DNA of 64,000 bases from Kangiella aquimarina DSM 16071 (GTDB lineage Bacteria > Pseudomonadota > Gammaproteobacteria > Enterobacterales > Kangiellaceae), in the NCBI RefSeq assembly GCF_000374105.1, contig NZ_KB893650.1, positions 552,862 through 616,861 of the forward strand. Reading direction: 5' to 3'. Positions 35,604-44,763 of this stretch are shown in pieces. The notes under the pieces are model-generated. The model was given only the letters and a program-made list of their open reading frames with translations. It was not told the DNA's origin and searched no databases. The first letter of the stretch is position 1. The number at the start of each line of letters is the position of its first letter. The position numbers and the translations under genes were made by a program.

Positions 35604-36470
35604 TTATTCGATATTCTGAACCTGCTCGCGCATCTGCTCGATTAGCACCTTAATTTCAACGGCACTGGCTGTAATATCTGCATTGATGGATTTAGAGCCA
35701 AGCGTATTAGCTTCTCGGTTAAATTCCTGCATCAAAAAATCCAGACGTCGACCAATTGGGCCGCCCTTCTTGAGCATACGCTGAGCTTCAATTACATGAG
35801 TTTTCAAGCGATCAAGTTCTTCAGCGACATCCAGTTTCTGCGCCAGGAAAACCAGCTCCTGTTCGAGACGCTCTGGATCCAGCTCGACTTCTGCTTCTTT
35901 AAACCGGTTGAGTAATTTGTCGCGCTGCCATTGCATGACCTGTGGCATCTGCTCGGACACTTTATCCACTTCAACACCAATGCCAGCCAGGCGCTGCTCA
36001 ATCATTTCAGCTAGTGCTGCTCCTTCACGTTCGCGAACCGTGATCAGTTGCTTTACGGCTTCTTCGAAGGCGTTACGTACATCCTGCTCCATGGTATCCG
36101 TATCCGCTTCTTCCTGTTGCAGAATGCCAGGCCAACGAAGCAGTTGAGTCAGGTCTGGGGATTGGTTGTCCTGCGCCAGAACCTGTAATTCTTCATGAGC
36201 GGTCAGCAGCTGTTGCGCCATTTCCTGATCCAGCTTGATCTTGCCCGCACTTTTCGAGTCCATTTCAACGCGCAGCGTACAATCGAGCTTGCCACGACTG
36301 AGTTGTTTGCGCAGTACTTCACGCAGCGAGAACTCAAGATGACGGAAGGTTTCCGGCATTCTGAAGTTTGGTTCAAGGAATCGCTGATTAACGGATTTGA
36401 TTTCCCAGGTTACGTTGCCCCACTCAGTCGCCACTTGTTGGCGAGCGAAGGCTGTCATGCTTCTAACCAT
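35604..36470 (-). CDS. yicC: YicC/YloC family endoribonuclease
   Basis: A 288-residue YicC protein. The E. coli protein is a stress-related endoribonuclease that influences small-RNA decay. The N-terminus MVRSMTAFARQQ matches E. coli MIRSMTAYARRE, so I take the ATG at 36470; a longer frame from a TTG at 36506 would add 12 residues with no family counterpart. Typical blocks are WEIKSVNQRFLEPNFRMPE and the C-terminal GRRLDFLMQEFNREANTLGSK. It is alone on its transcript. Confidence 0.93.
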   Translation of the reverse strand: MVRSMTAFARQQVATEWGNVTWEIKSVNQRFLEPNFRMPETFRHLEFSLREVLRKQLSRGKLDCTLRVEMDSKSAGKIKLDQEMAQQLLTAHEELQVLAQDNQSPDLTQLLRWPGILQQEEADTDTMEQDVRNAFEEAVKQLITVREREGAALAEMIEQRLAGIGVEVDKVSEQMPQVMQWQRDKLLNRFKEAEVELDPERLEQELVFLAQKLDVAEELDRLKTHVIEAQRMLKKGGPIGRRLDFLMQEFNREANTLGSKSINADITASAVEIKVLIEQMREQVQNIE

Positions 36471-36595
36471 GTATCTTAATGACCTTTTGCAGTATGTTCG
36501 GCTCAATTTACGAGCGAAAGCCCAATATTATGGGCGAAAAAGGCAATTGTACCGATCTTTGCGAGGATTGGCGATAGGGTATCCGAGAGGGCAAA

Positions 36596-37405
36596 CTATA
36601 GCGCTTTAACACTAAAGCGCTTTTCATCTTCCAGACGAAGGGCAGTCAGCTTGTTGCCCCAGACGCAACCAGTATCGAGAGCGTGTAAGTTAGCTATCGG
36701 GCACTTGCCATTCAATGCCGCCCAATGGCCGAATACCAGCCTGGTTTGGTGGCCGATTTCAGTCATTTCGTACCAGGGGAATAGTCCTTTTGCCTGCTTT
36801 CCCGGCGAAGATTTACTCTTGAAGTCCAGGGTGCCATCGTGATGGACAAAACGCATTCGGGTCAGAGCATTAGTTATGAAGCGCAGACGTTCGATACCTT
36901 CAAGCTTATTGCTCCAGAGTGCTGGCTTGTTACCGTACATGTGTTTGAAGAAGTCTTTGGCACTAGCTTTTTTATTTAACACCTCTTCCAACTCATAGGC
37001 GCAGGCAAGTGTTGTTTTCAGCCCCCATTGTGGTGGCACCCCGGCATGAGTCATAAGTGCGTTCAGGTTCTTGTCGTAAATCGCCATCGGCTGTTTGCGC
37101 AGCCACTTCATCAGTTGCTTGATGTTGGGGGCAGCGAATATGGCATGCAGATCGCTTTTCTTAGGTAGTTTGGCTTTGGTGTAAAAGCTGGCGAGCATGC
37201 TTAAATCATGATTGCCAAGAACCACCTGACAAACATCCTGATGCTCATAGACGAACTGCAACACATCCAGTGATTTGGGGCCACGATTAACCAGATCACC
37301 TGCTAACCATAGAGTGTCGTGTGCTGGGTTAAATTGAATCTTTTTCAGGAGCAGGCGGAATTCATCATAACAACCTTGAATATCGCCGATTGCATAGGTC
37401 GCCAT
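36596..37405 (-). CDS. apaH: Symmetrical bis(5'-nucleosyl)-tetraphosphatase
   Basis: A 269-residue metallophosphatase that hydrolyses Ap4A to two ADP and removes Np4 caps from RNA. Phosphoesterase motifs are intact: YAIGDIQGCYDEF (4-16), LAGDLVNRGPKSLDVL, LGNHDLSML, and the family-typical MTHAGVPPQW. It starts 5 nt after apaG, so apaG-apaH is one operon, as in E. coli. With RppH it forms a pair of enzymes acting on RNA 5' ends. Confidence 0.97.
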   Translation of the reverse strand: MATYAIGDIQGCYDEFRLLLKKIQFNPAHDTLWLAGDLVNRGPKSLDVLQFVYEHQDVCQVVLGNHDLSMLASFYTKAKLPKKSDLHAIFAAPNIKQLMKWLRKQPMAIYDKNLNALMTHAGVPPQWGLKTTLACAYELEEVLNKKASAKDFFKHMYGNKPALWSNKLEGIERLRFITNALTRMRFVHHDGTLDFKSKSSPGKQAKGLFPWYEMTEIGHQTRLVFGHWAALNGKCPIANLHALDTGCVWGNKLTALRLEDEKRFSVKAL

Positions 37406-37410
37406 AAAAT

Positions 37411-37788
37411 CTAATGAAGTGCTCCGGGCGCGGCCAGGCTAAATACTGGAATCGGGGTATCAAATTGGGTGCCGCTATCGGTTTCCATCTGATAGCTACC
37501 CTGCATGGTACCAATAGGAGTATTAAGCACTGCACCGCTTGAGTATTCGTAACTTTTTCCGGGTGCAATGTAGGGCTGTTCACCAACAACACCCTGACCT
37601 TTGACTTCGGTCACTTCGCCGTTGGCATCGGTGATCACCCAGTGGCGGGCATTCAATGTCGCACCATGTGAGCCAGTATTAGTGATCTGGATGGTGTAGG
37701 CAAAAACATAGCGTTCGTTCTCTGGCTCGGACTGTTCTTCAATATATTGCGTCTGAACGCTAATCTGAAATTGATATTCTTGAGTCAT
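37411..37788 (-). CDS. apaG: ApaG protein
   Basis: A 125-residue single-domain ApaG of the beta-sandwich (fibronectin III-like) fold. YVFAYTIQITNTGSHGATLNARHW (27-50) and the GVVGEQPYIAPGKSYEYSSG segment match the family closely. The function is still poorly defined. Encoded just before apaH on the same strand, the usual pairing. ksgA and pdxA, which often precede it, are absent here. Confidence 0.96.
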   Translation of the reverse strand: MTQEYQFQISVQTQYIEEQSEPENERYVFAYTIQITNTGSHGATLNARHWVITDANGEVTEVKGQGVVGEQPYIAPGKSYEYSSGAVLNTPIGTMQGSYQMETDSGTQFDTPIPVFSLAAPGALH

Positions 37789-38004
37789 TATCTATTCTGT
37801 GTCTTATTAATTTACGAGAATGTGAAAGTACGAATGAGCAATGTGGGATTACTCTTTATAACTGCATTGTCTATGGTTCATGGGGATGGCGCAACCCTCG
37901 ATCAAGAGTTCCGTTGCCCTTGTGGAGGGATTTGCCGATGTGAAAGCTATAAGCCTGTGCTAATATTCGAGCAATTCACTGTGGTATTAGAAGAGTAGTA
38001 AACA

Positions 38005-38787
38005 ATGAGTGATCTGAAAGATAAAACGGTAATGGTTACTGGGGCAAGCTCTGGATTTGGTCTGGCCTGTGCAAAATCATTTGCTCAAAAGGGTTGCAAA
38101 GTCATTGCAGCAGCCCGTCGGAAAGAACGATTAGATGATTTGAAACAGGAGCTAAAGCAGGAGCTTGGCGAAGATAGAGTATTTGTTCTGCCATTGGACG
38201 TGACATCGGAAGAGCAGGTTAACTCCATGTTTGATGCCATTCCTGAAGAGTATTCTAAAATTGATATTCTGGTTAACAATGCAGGTTTGGCATTGGGGCT
38301 TGAGCCTGCGCATCAGGCTGATTTAACTGACTGGAACCGCATGGTGGACACCAATATCAAAGGCCTGTATCTGATGACCCGGAAAATTCTGCCTGGCATG
38401 GTCGAGCGTAAATCGGGGCATATCATCAATATCGGTTCAATTGCAGGTAATTATGCTTACCCTGGTGGTAATGCATACGGTGCAACCAAGGCATTTGTTA
38501 AACAGTTCAGCCGCAATCTTCGTGCTGATTTACTGGGCACTCAGGTGCGCGTCACTAATATTGAGCCCGGCCTTGCTGAAACGGAATTTTCCTTGGTGCG
38601 CTTCCATGGCGACAAAGATAAGGCAGACAATGTCTATAAAGGTGCCAACCCACTGACTGCTGAAGATATCGCAGAATCGGTGTTGTGGGCTGCTGAGCAA
38701 CCACAACACGTCAATATCAATAGCATCGAGTTAATGCCAACCTCGCAGGCCTGGGCTGCGTTGGCGATTGATAAAGTGCTTGGTTAA
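38005..38787 (+). CDS. Short-chain dehydrogenase, YdfG-like
   Basis: A 260-residue classical SDR. The NADP-binding TGASSGFGLACAKS (12-25), the LVNNAGLA motif, and the catalytic Ser/Tyr/Lys in IGSIAGNYAYPGGNAYGATKAF are intact. EPGLAETEFSLVRFHGD and the overall length match the YdfG branch, which oxidises L-allo-threonine and 3-hydroxy acids. The paralogue's true substrate is unknown. It leads a tight run with a MAPEG gene and slyD. Confidence 0.93.
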   Translation: MSDLKDKTVMVTGASSGFGLACAKSFAQKGCKVIAAARRKERLDDLKQELKQELGEDRVFVLPLDVTSEEQVNSMFDAIPEEYSKIDILVNNAGLALGLEPAHQADLTDWNRMVDTNIKGLYLMTRKILPGMVERKSGHIINIGSIAGNYAYPGGNAYGATKAFVKQFSRNLRADLLGTQVRVTNIEPGLAETEFSLVRFHGDKDKADNVYKGANPLTAEDIAESVLWAAEQPQHVNINSIELMPTSQAWAALAIDKVLG

Positions 38788-38812
38788 GACTCCTCAAAAG
38801 TAAGGAATTAAA

Positions 38813-39241
38813 ATGATACAACCAATCATACTACCACTGGTTGCGATGGTTTTTTTAACACTGATCGTTGCCATTGTGATGTACCGTCGCCGCGTTAGCT
38901 ACATGAAAGCTGAACGAATTCATCCACAGAAGGTACACTCAAGAAAAGGTGGACTTGAGCATTTCGCCGACACTCGCGCGTCGGATAATTACATGAACCT
39001 GTTCGAACTACCTATTCTCTTTTATACCGCTATTTTTACCATCATGCTGACCAATAACAGCTCGACCTTGATGGTGGCATTAGCTTGGGCTTTCGTTGCT
39101 TTTCGAATTGCTCACAGCGTCATTCATTGTACCTACAACAAAGTCATGCACCGTTTTACCGCATTCATTTTAAGCTTTATTACGCTGACAGCTTTGTGGC
39201 TAGTGTTGGCATCTAACCTGATTTTAGGAACTCAATTTTAA
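38813..39241 (+). CDS. MAPEG family membrane protein
   Basis: A 142-residue four-helix membrane protein of the MAPEG superfamily (membrane glutathione transferase/FLAP). The signature ASDNYMNLFELPILFY (about 56-71) contains the conserved Asn-x-x-E-x-P. The RIAHSVIHCTYNKVMHR segment is the usual loop after helix 3. Bacterial members are glutathione-dependent detoxification enzymes of uncertain substrate. It lies 25 nt after the SDR gene and 2 nt before slyD. Confidence 0.9.
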   Translation: MIQPIILPLVAMVFLTLIVAIVMYRRRVSYMKAERIHPQKVHSRKGGLEHFADTRASDNYMNLFELPILFYTAIFTIMLTNNSSTLMVALAWAFVAFRIAHSVIHCTYNKVMHRFTAFILSFITLTALWLVLASNLILGTQF

Positions 39242-39243
39242 TT

Positions 39244-39726
39244 ATGAATATTGAAAAAAATACCGTTGTTGAATTGGACTACAAATTAATGGATCAGGAA
39301 GGGCAGGTTTGGGAAAGCTCTGCTGAAGGTGGGCCATGGGTTTATTTACATGGTTATGGTGAAGTGATGCCTGGACTGGAAAAGGAACTGACCGGCAAAG
39401 CCATTGGCCAAAAGGTTAAGGTCGAACTACCACCAAATGAAGCTTACGGTGAATACGAAAATGATTTACGCACAGAAGTCCCGCGCGAAGCTTTTGCCGA
39501 AGTTCAGAATCTGTGTGAAGGTATGCGACTGGCGGCAGAAAGCAGTGATGGAGTACATGCCGTAGTGGTTCGCGAGATTCACGACGACAAAGTGGTGATC
39601 GATGCCAATCACCCTTTGGCCGGCCAAACCGTTAAAGTTGAAGTAAAAATTCTGTCGGTTCGCAAAGCCTCAGATGAAGAAGTGGCACATGGTCACGTCC
39701 ATCATCATGGTCATTGTGGGGAGTAG
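39244..39726 (+). CDS. slyD: FKBP-type peptidyl-prolyl isomerase SlyD
   Basis: A 160-residue SlyD with FKBP domain halves (1-68 and 125-148) around the insert-in-flap chaperone domain (about 70-124). YLHGYGEVMPGLEKELTGK and NEAYGEYEND are typical. The C-terminus is His-rich (HGHVHHHGHCGE) and can bind nickel, but it is much shorter than the E. coli tail of about 45 residues. SlyD supports protein folding and [NiFe]-hydrogenase nickel delivery in E. coli. A REP-like hairpin follows the stop. Confidence 0.95.
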   Translation: MNIEKNTVVELDYKLMDQEGQVWESSAEGGPWVYLHGYGEVMPGLEKELTGKAIGQKVKVELPPNEAYGEYENDLRTEVPREAFAEVQNLCEGMRLAAESSDGVHAVVVREIHDDKVVIDANHPLAGQTVKVEVKILSVRKASDEEVAHGHVHHHGHCGE

Positions 39727-39750
39727 GAAGATTATTATTTGAATGAGTTG

Positions 39751-39776
39751 GTAGGGGCAGGCCAATGTGCCTGCCC
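39751..39776. repeat. REP-like palindrome, copy 2
   Basis: GTAG (39751-39754) followed by an 8-bp palindrome GGGCAGGC/GCCTGCCC, differing from copy 1 (9738-9763) by a single loop base (C for T) over 28 nt. As in copy 1 it lies a few tens of bases after a gene, between convergent slyD and rph. Confidence 0.6.
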
Positions 39777-39808
39777 AGTATTTTGTCAATATCAGTGTGA
39801 TTTGAATA

Positions 39809-40525
39809 CTAAACCGCAACAGACTTGCGTTGCAGGTCAAAAATTTCACGAATACCCTGTTTGCCTAATTCCAGCATTTGCATCAATTCATCACCAGAGA
39901 AGGTTTCGCCTTCGGCAGTGCCTTGGATCTCAATAAAGCCACCATTTTCATCCATAACCAGATTCATATCGGTTTCGGCCGATGAGTCTTCGATATAATC
40001 CAGATCAAGAATTGGGGTACCTTTATAGATGCCTACCGATACTGAGCCAACCATATGACGAAGAGGGTTGGTTTTAATCATGCCTTTTTTGCGCATATGG
40101 AATAATGCGTCATGAAGGGCAATGCTGGCACCAGAAATTGAAGCGGTACGAGTGCCGCCATCGGCTTGAATGACATCGCAGTCGACATAAATAGTATTTT
40201 CACCCAGCTGACTAAGATCCACTGCTGCGCGCAGAGAGCGACCAATCAAACGCTGAATTTCCAGCGTGCGCCCGCCCTGTTTGCCTCGGGAAGCCTCTCG
40301 GTCCATACGAGAATGGGTTGAGCGTGGCAACATACCGTACTCAGCAGTGACCCAGCCCTGACCTTTGCCTTTTAAGAAGCGTGGAACACCTTCAACCACA
40401 CTGGCATTGCAAAGCACTTTGGTTTCACCGAACTCGATCAGAACAGAGCCTTCTGCGTGTTTGGTGAATTGGCGTGTGATGGTAATTGGACGAAGTTGAT
40501 TGCTAGTGCGGCCACTCGGTCTCAT
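39809..40525 (-). CDS. rph: Ribonuclease PH
   Basis: A 238-residue phosphorolytic 3'-5' exoribonuclease that trims tRNA 3' ends. The RPITI[27 protein letters not shown] start, the MLPRSTHSR[14 protein letters not shown] loop with conserved arginines, and [17 protein letters not shown] are intact. The catalytic core matches the full-length family, and no frameshift like that of E. coli K-12 is seen. It is convergent with slyD and alone on its transcript. Confidence 0.97.
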   Translation of the reverse strand: MRPSGRTSNQLRPITITRQFTKHAEGSVLIEFGETKVLCNASVVEGVPRFLKGKGQGWVTAEYGMLPRSTHSRMDREASRGKQGGRTLEIQRLIGRSLRAAVDLSQLGENTIYVDCDVIQADGGTRTASISGASIALHDALFHMRKKGMIKTNPLRHMVGSVSVGIYKGTPILDLDYIEDSSAETDMNLVMDENGGFIEIQGTAEGETFSGDELMQMLELGKQGIREIFDLQRKSVAV

Positions 40526-40797
40526 GTGAATCCCTATATTTGGATGGAGTTAAGTGGCGCAATTATACGAAAAAGCCAGTGATATTCCTATGGTAAAAGG
40601 AATAAGGTTTGGGCTCAAAGTAGACTATAACAGTGATATAAGTTTTTGTTTTGTGAGGTTGATTGTCAGTATTTTTGACATTGCTCACAGTTTTAGTAGC
40701 AAGCAAGGCGGGCTCTGTCGGCTTTGCGATTTGTATCACAATGTATCCAAATCTGTTGCGCTAACCTAGCCCTCACTCAAAAGTGGAGGTAAATAAT
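40526..40797. other. Intergenic region between rph and the DUF4382 lipoprotein gene
   Basis: A 272-nt divergent spacer. It must carry the promoters of rph (minus) and of the lipoprotein (plus). A good ribosome site (GGAGGT, 40785-40790) decides the lipoprotein start. An open frame at 40554-40769 is not convincing as a gene. No strong promoter pair or riboswitch-like structure was found. Confidence 0.4.
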
Positions 40798-41667
40798 ATG
40801 AAATTTAAACATGGCTTAGTACTAGCCAGTGTTTTATTAGCGTTGGCTGGTTGTAAATCAGAGGACCCTGACAAGGGTAAATTGGCTGTTGCGATCACAG
40901 ATGCTCCAGTAGACGGTGCGGAAGCGGTCGTGGTTGAGTTTACTGGCATAGAGGTTCAAGGACCAGGTGAACGCTTGAATTTCGATTTTGATACGCCAAA
41001 AACAATCGACTTACTGCAACTTACAGGTGATGAATCACTTGAGCTAATGCCTGAGACAACTGTTAATGCGGGCCAATATCAATGGATTCGTCTGAAAGTG
41101 AACGCCAATCAGGGTGTGACTGACTCGTATATCGATATTGATGGTGCTCGTTATTCGCTTTATGTACCTAGCGGTGCGCAAACTGGTTTGAAGCTAAATC
41201 GCCCGTTTACTATCGCAGCTGGTGGTATAACAGACTTTACGATTGATTTTGATTTAAGAAAATCAGTACATGAACCACAAAACGGTAGCGGCGACTATTT
41301 CCTGCGCCCAACCTTGCGTATCGTAGATAATTTAGAGGTTGGCCATATCAATGGCTTAGTTGACGAAACTCTACTCAATGCAGAAGGTTGTTCGGAAACC
41401 AGTGGTGTATACCTGTTTGCTGGCTACGATGCCGAAACAGATGACATCGATGCTAATGAGCCAGAGCCAATTACAACGACAACCGTTGAGATGAATACTG
41501 ATGGTTTGTATGAATATGAGATTGGTTTTGTTCAGGCCGGTGATTACACTCTAGCGTTTACCTGTGAAGCAGCTAATGATAATCCGGAAACGGACGATAC
41601 CATTAACTTTAGTGTTACACAGAATGTTACTGTGACTGTGGATGAAACGGCAACCGTTGACTTCTAG
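40798..41667 (+). CDS. DUF4382 lipoprotein
   Basis: A 289-residue lipoprotein. The signal ends in a lipobox, LLALAGC, so the lipidated Cys is about residue 19 and Lgt acts on it. The DUF4382 domain covers about 28-185 and begins KLAVAITDAPVDGAEAVVVEF. The C-terminal part (about 190-289) reads as a separate beta-rich domain with DUF4382-typical NGLVDETLLN. I choose the ATG at 40798 (GGAGGT 7 nt before) over an upstream GTG at 40783, which falls inside the ribosome site. A terminator follows. The function is unknown; members are outer-surface proteins. Confidence 0.9.
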   Translation: MKFKHGLVLASVLLALAGCKSEDPDKGKLAVAITDAPVDGAEAVVVEFTGIEVQGPGERLNFDFDTPKTIDLLQLTGDESLELMPETTVNAGQYQWIRLKVNANQGVTDSYIDIDGARYSLYVPSGAQTGLKLNRPFTIAAGGITDFTIDFDLRKSVHEPQNGSGDYFLRPTLRIVDNLEVGHINGLVDETLLNAEGCSETSGVYLFAGYDAETDDIDANEPEPITTTTVEMNTDGLYEYEIGFVQAGDYTLAFTCEAANDNPETDDTINFSVTQNVTVTVDETATVDF

Positions 41668-41686
41668 TTAGTAGCTGTAACTATTG

Positions 41687-41715
41687 AAAAGGTCGGTATT
41701 TACCGACCTTTTTTT
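41687..41715 (+). terminator. Terminator of the DUF4382 lipoprotein gene
   Basis: A stem around GGTCGG/CCGACC (41691-41696 with 41703-41708), which extends through flanking A and T runs, followed by T7. It lies 19 nt past the stop. Confidence 0.9.
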
Positions 41716-41725
41716 ATGGCTAGTT

Positions 41726-42574
41726 CTAATGGTATTGTGAGTTAGGGGAGCCTCTGAGCAGCCCACGTCCTGAGCGGTAGATGAGCCACAGGAAAAACAG
41801 TGGAAACAGAATCGTTTGCACTATAAAAACGGTGATTAGCTCAATCACATTCTGACTGGCGCGTTCGGCTGCGTCCTGATATGCCTGAATTTGCTTTTTA
41901 ATATCCAGCTGGCTTATCGCATTACTAAACCACTCTTTTGCGCCTTGATAGGCAGACTTTTCCTGTTGACCTGCGGCATCCTGTTCTGGTGTATTGTTCT
42001 CAATGGTCTGGCTGACCCCCTCTAACTCCGTAGTCGCCTGCTGGTAGTTAGTTGCCAGAAATAACTGATAGAGTCCTTCGTTAGTTAGCGCCATGGCTGG
42101 TGTGGCAAATCGAACCAATATTAGAAATATAACGGTTTTATGCCATAGCGGGTGCAGGCCTTTTGGATTGTTTCTTTTTAGGATCAGCATGACGCCATAA
42201 ATGAGCCAGAAGCCGATCACCAAATAGTTAAACAGGTCCCAGGCGGAAATGGATAGCAGAAGTTTTTGTACGCCGATGGCGGATGCGGCCACCAGCATCA
42301 CCAATGAAAAGCGTTCGATAAGGTCATTCACCGGATCAAGAATTTCTCCAGGTGACACATTTAGCCCAACCCCCGCTGGCTGCATGGCAATTTCAGCCTC
42401 CTGGGCCACTGAAATAAGCCCATTGAGAGTGCGGGCAACTGCAAAAGAAATTAAAGCACGTTTTAAGGCTTGGTCGGCGTATTCTTCGCCGAAATGATCA
42501 AGAGCCTTGCTACCAGCTAATAATGAAGCCAGCAATAAACCTAAAATATAAATAGAAAGATTGAGTTTTTTCAT
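41726..42574 (-). CDS. Membrane protein of unknown function
   Basis: A 282-residue protein with an N-terminal hydrophobic segment (8-22), three central spans (about 93-112, 117-134, 148-166), a long soluble helical region (170-245) with Gln and Ala, and a last span (about 245-268) ending in a short basic tail. I do not recognise a family. The central helical region may form a coiled coil. The gene follows the LVIVD gene on the same strand across a structured 220-nt spacer. Confidence 0.7.
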   Translation of the reverse strand: MKKLNLSIYILGLLLASLLAGSKALDHFGEEYADQALKRALISFAVARTLNGLISVAQEAEIAMQPAGVGLNVSPGEILDPVNDLIERFSLVMLVAASAIGVQKLLLSISAWDLFNYLVIGFWLIYGVMLILKRNNPKGLHPLWHKTVIFLILVRFATPAMALTNEGLYQLFLATNYQQATTELEGVSQTIENNTPEQDAAGQQEKSAYQGAKEWFSNAISQLDIKKQIQAYQDAAERASQNVIELITVFIVQTILFPLFFLWLIYRSGRGLLRGSPNSQYH

Positions 42575-42688
42575 AGATTTACCTCGCTATGATGAGAATA
42601 TCCTAGCAAGAGGTCATGCAGAATTCCTTAAAAAGCTTTAGGGATTGAGCAGCAGTTTTGATTTGAGAAAAGCAAAGAGCAACTGGGG

Positions 42689-42762
42689 CCGCGCTGCTAC
42701 CCATCCTGCCAGAGGTTTGGAGGGGTAGGATTTCCAGCAATGGATAGCAGCATAATGCGGCG
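42689..42762. other. Long imperfect inverted repeat in the spacer after the LVIVD gene
   Basis: GCCGCGCTGCTA (42689-42700) pairs with TAGCAGC plus GCGGC (42746-42752 and 42758-42762, 5-nt bulge), and an inner ATCCTGCC/GGTAGGAT pairing can also form. CTCCTC-CTT-GAGGAG follows at 42778-42792. The region is untranslated. It may be an RNA structure, a processed mRNA end or a relic repeat. Confidence 0.4.
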
Positions 42763-42794
42763 CTTCCCAGACTTGCTCCTCCTTGAGGAGATGG

Positions 42795-44588
42795 TTACTG
42801 CGGCATAAGTTTCCGTCTTAAGCCGAACAGTGTTAGTCCTAATAAAAGCCATAATGACGTGGAACCACCGCCGCCACCGCCAGAATCAGGCTCAGGCTGG
42901 GGCACTGGTGGCGGTTCTGTGCCACCAATCTGGCTATTATCTTTCAAAACAAATAGACCATTGGAAATATCGCTAACCAGAATATTGCCACTGGGCAAAT
43001 AGGGATAAGCGCCCCAAGCTCCATCAAACTGTGGATCGTTTGCTTCTGGAATTGGGTAGGTATCAAAGAAGCCAATTTCTTTTGGAGTCGCAGGGTTTGA
43101 TACATCGAGTATGGTTAAACCGCGCTTATAGTTGGACATATAGTACTTATCACCTAAGGTGAAACCATTATGATCGATGGCTGGAGTGGACCCAACATAA
43201 GAGCCAACGACGCGGGGCGAGGTAAGATCTTGAATATCCATGACGTAAAGTGTTGTGTTTACGCCACGATTGCGCTCATCCAGTTCGTCTTGAACAAAGA
43301 CATAGTTTTTGTCATCTGAATACCAACCAGAATGGGTATAACTGGCACCAGCATAACTGGTGCTGCTAATTTTGAAGGGGGCAGACTTGTTGGTGGTATC
43401 CCAGATATCAACGGTGTTCTCATTGAAATCAACGAAAATCTCGCAAGGATTATGTCCATCAGAACACTGTGCCGTTCGAGCATCATTGATGATCAAATTA
43501 GTTGCATCATGCACATAGCCGGCAGAACTTGGGGTTGTGACAAGTGCTGGATTGACCGGGTCACTTAGGTCAAACACTCGGTAGGAGCCGTTATCAATAT
43601 TGGAACCAGCGATGTACAGGTAGGCTTCATGGCCATCTAGAGCCGTGCCATTAGCATAGTCGATGTTGCCAAGGTAAACATTATGGGCTGTCTGGAAAAC
43701 ATTGATGGTATTAACCAGCTCAATAGATTCTGGTGCGTTACTCAAGTCGATGATTTGTAATCCGCCCTGGCCTTCGGTAGTGACGTAGGCATAGGCTTTG
43801 TATTGTTGGGCAGCATCGTCGAAATATTGATAGACTTTAACGTCACGCCAAGTGCTATTTGCGCCAGTTACCGTATCTACCTCGACCGGATTAACCGGAT
43901 CACTGACATCAATTAATACCGTACCGTTGAATAGTCCCATCACTGCATATTCACGGTTATTGTTCAAATCCACATAACCCCAGATATCATTTGCACTGGA
44001 GGGGCTTGAGCTTAACTGACTTAATGGAAGGTGTGACTCTAGATCGACGTTGTAGCAAGGATATTCACCTGCCTGACCACCTGAACAGGTTAATTGCTTT
44101 TCAACGCTGGTGGTGATTTTCTGATAGCGATCGAGTAGCTTGAGGTATTCGGGCTTGAGGCGCTGTTCAGGAAGCCCCTTAGCGTCCTGCAACAAATGAA
44201 AACCTTTGCTATCTAATTTTTCGCGGTACTCGGCAGGTATGCCAGTAATGGTTGTCAGGTTCTTTTCAGGATTTTGTTTGGCGAACTGGTCCTTGGTAGA
44301 AAAGCCACCTTTCACTGCCACCATGTCATTCAATAAATAGAAGATATCCATCTCGCCGGCATGGTAAGTGCCTGATGCGACATAGATCTTATCGCCTTTG
44401 CTGGATTGATTAACCGCATAAGCAATGCTGGCGCAAGGCGCTGAAGGTTTGGAACAATCACCCTGATCGGTGCCGTTGGCTGCAACATAACGCACCGGAT
44501 GCGAGCCGCTATGGGCCGAAACTGGTGGGTGCAGTAAAGAGATGAGTACTAACCCAAGACTTCCTGTGACTGTAATTATTGATTTCAT
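42795..44588 (-). CDS. Choice-of-anchor B (LVIVD repeat) surface protein with GlyGly-CTERM-like tail
   Basis: A 597-residue exported protein. A signal peptide (1-25, cleavage after AHS) is followed by a beta-helix-like start (AANGTDQGDCSKPSAPC, 35-52). Then comes a long run of LVIVD-type beta-propeller units that repeat phrases such as INVFQTAHNVYLGN, LIDVSDPVNPVEVDTV and ILDVSNPATPKEIGFF. The C-terminus is GGGGGG, a hydrophobic span (LWLLLGLTLFGL) and RRK. This is a GlyGly-CTERM-like sorting signal, processed by rhombosortase in other bacteria; no rhombosortase is in this window. The function is unknown; surface anchoring is inferred. Confidence 0.9.
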   Translation of the reverse strand: MKSIITVTGSLGLVLISLLHPPVSAHSGSHPVRYVAANGTDQGDCSKPSAPCASIAYAVNQSSKGDKIYVASGTYHAGEMDIFYLLNDMVAVKGGFSTKDQFAKQNPEKNLTTITGIPAEYREKLDSKGFHLLQDAKGLPEQRLKPEYLKLLDRYQKITTSVEKQLTCSGGQAGEYPCYNVDLESHLPLSQLSSSPSSANDIWGYVDLNNNREYAVMGLFNGTVLIDVSDPVNPVEVDTVTGANSTWRDVKVYQYFDDAAQQYKAYAYVTTEGQGGLQIIDLSNAPESIELVNTINVFQTAHNVYLGNIDYANGTALDGHEAYLYIAGSNIDNGSYRVFDLSDPVNPALVTTPSSAGYVHDATNLIINDARTAQCSDGHNPCEIFVDFNENTVDIWDTTNKSAPFKISSTSYAGASYTHSGWYSDDKNYVFVQDELDERNRGVNTTLYVMDIQDLTSPRVVGSYVGSTPAIDHNGFTLGDKYYMSNYKRGLTILDVSNPATPKEIGFFDTYPIPEANDPQFDGAWGAYPYLPSGNILVSDISNGLFVLKDNSQIGGTEPPPVPQPEPDSGGGGGGSTSLWLLLGLTLFGLRRKLMPQ

Positions 44589-44763
44589 GTGAGCTACCCC
44601 GCTTCTATCATGTCAATTTATCGGAGAAACTTTATCCGTACTTACGACAATATCACATTAAAACAATTAGACGCTGAACAGTTACAATCTGTTACAGAAA
44701 TCTGCATTAAATCAGAGGCTTAGTACATAGAATGATGACTGGAACAGAAGTTCGGAGTTGCCC

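Noticed and set aside
37747-37998. 83-codon plus-strand frame between apaG and the SDR gene
   Set aside because: Overlaps apaG, lacks a good start, and the sequence has no family likeness.
40554-40769. 71-codon plus-strand frame upstream of the DUF4382 gene
   Set aside because: Lies in a promoter region with no ribosome site and no recognisable product.
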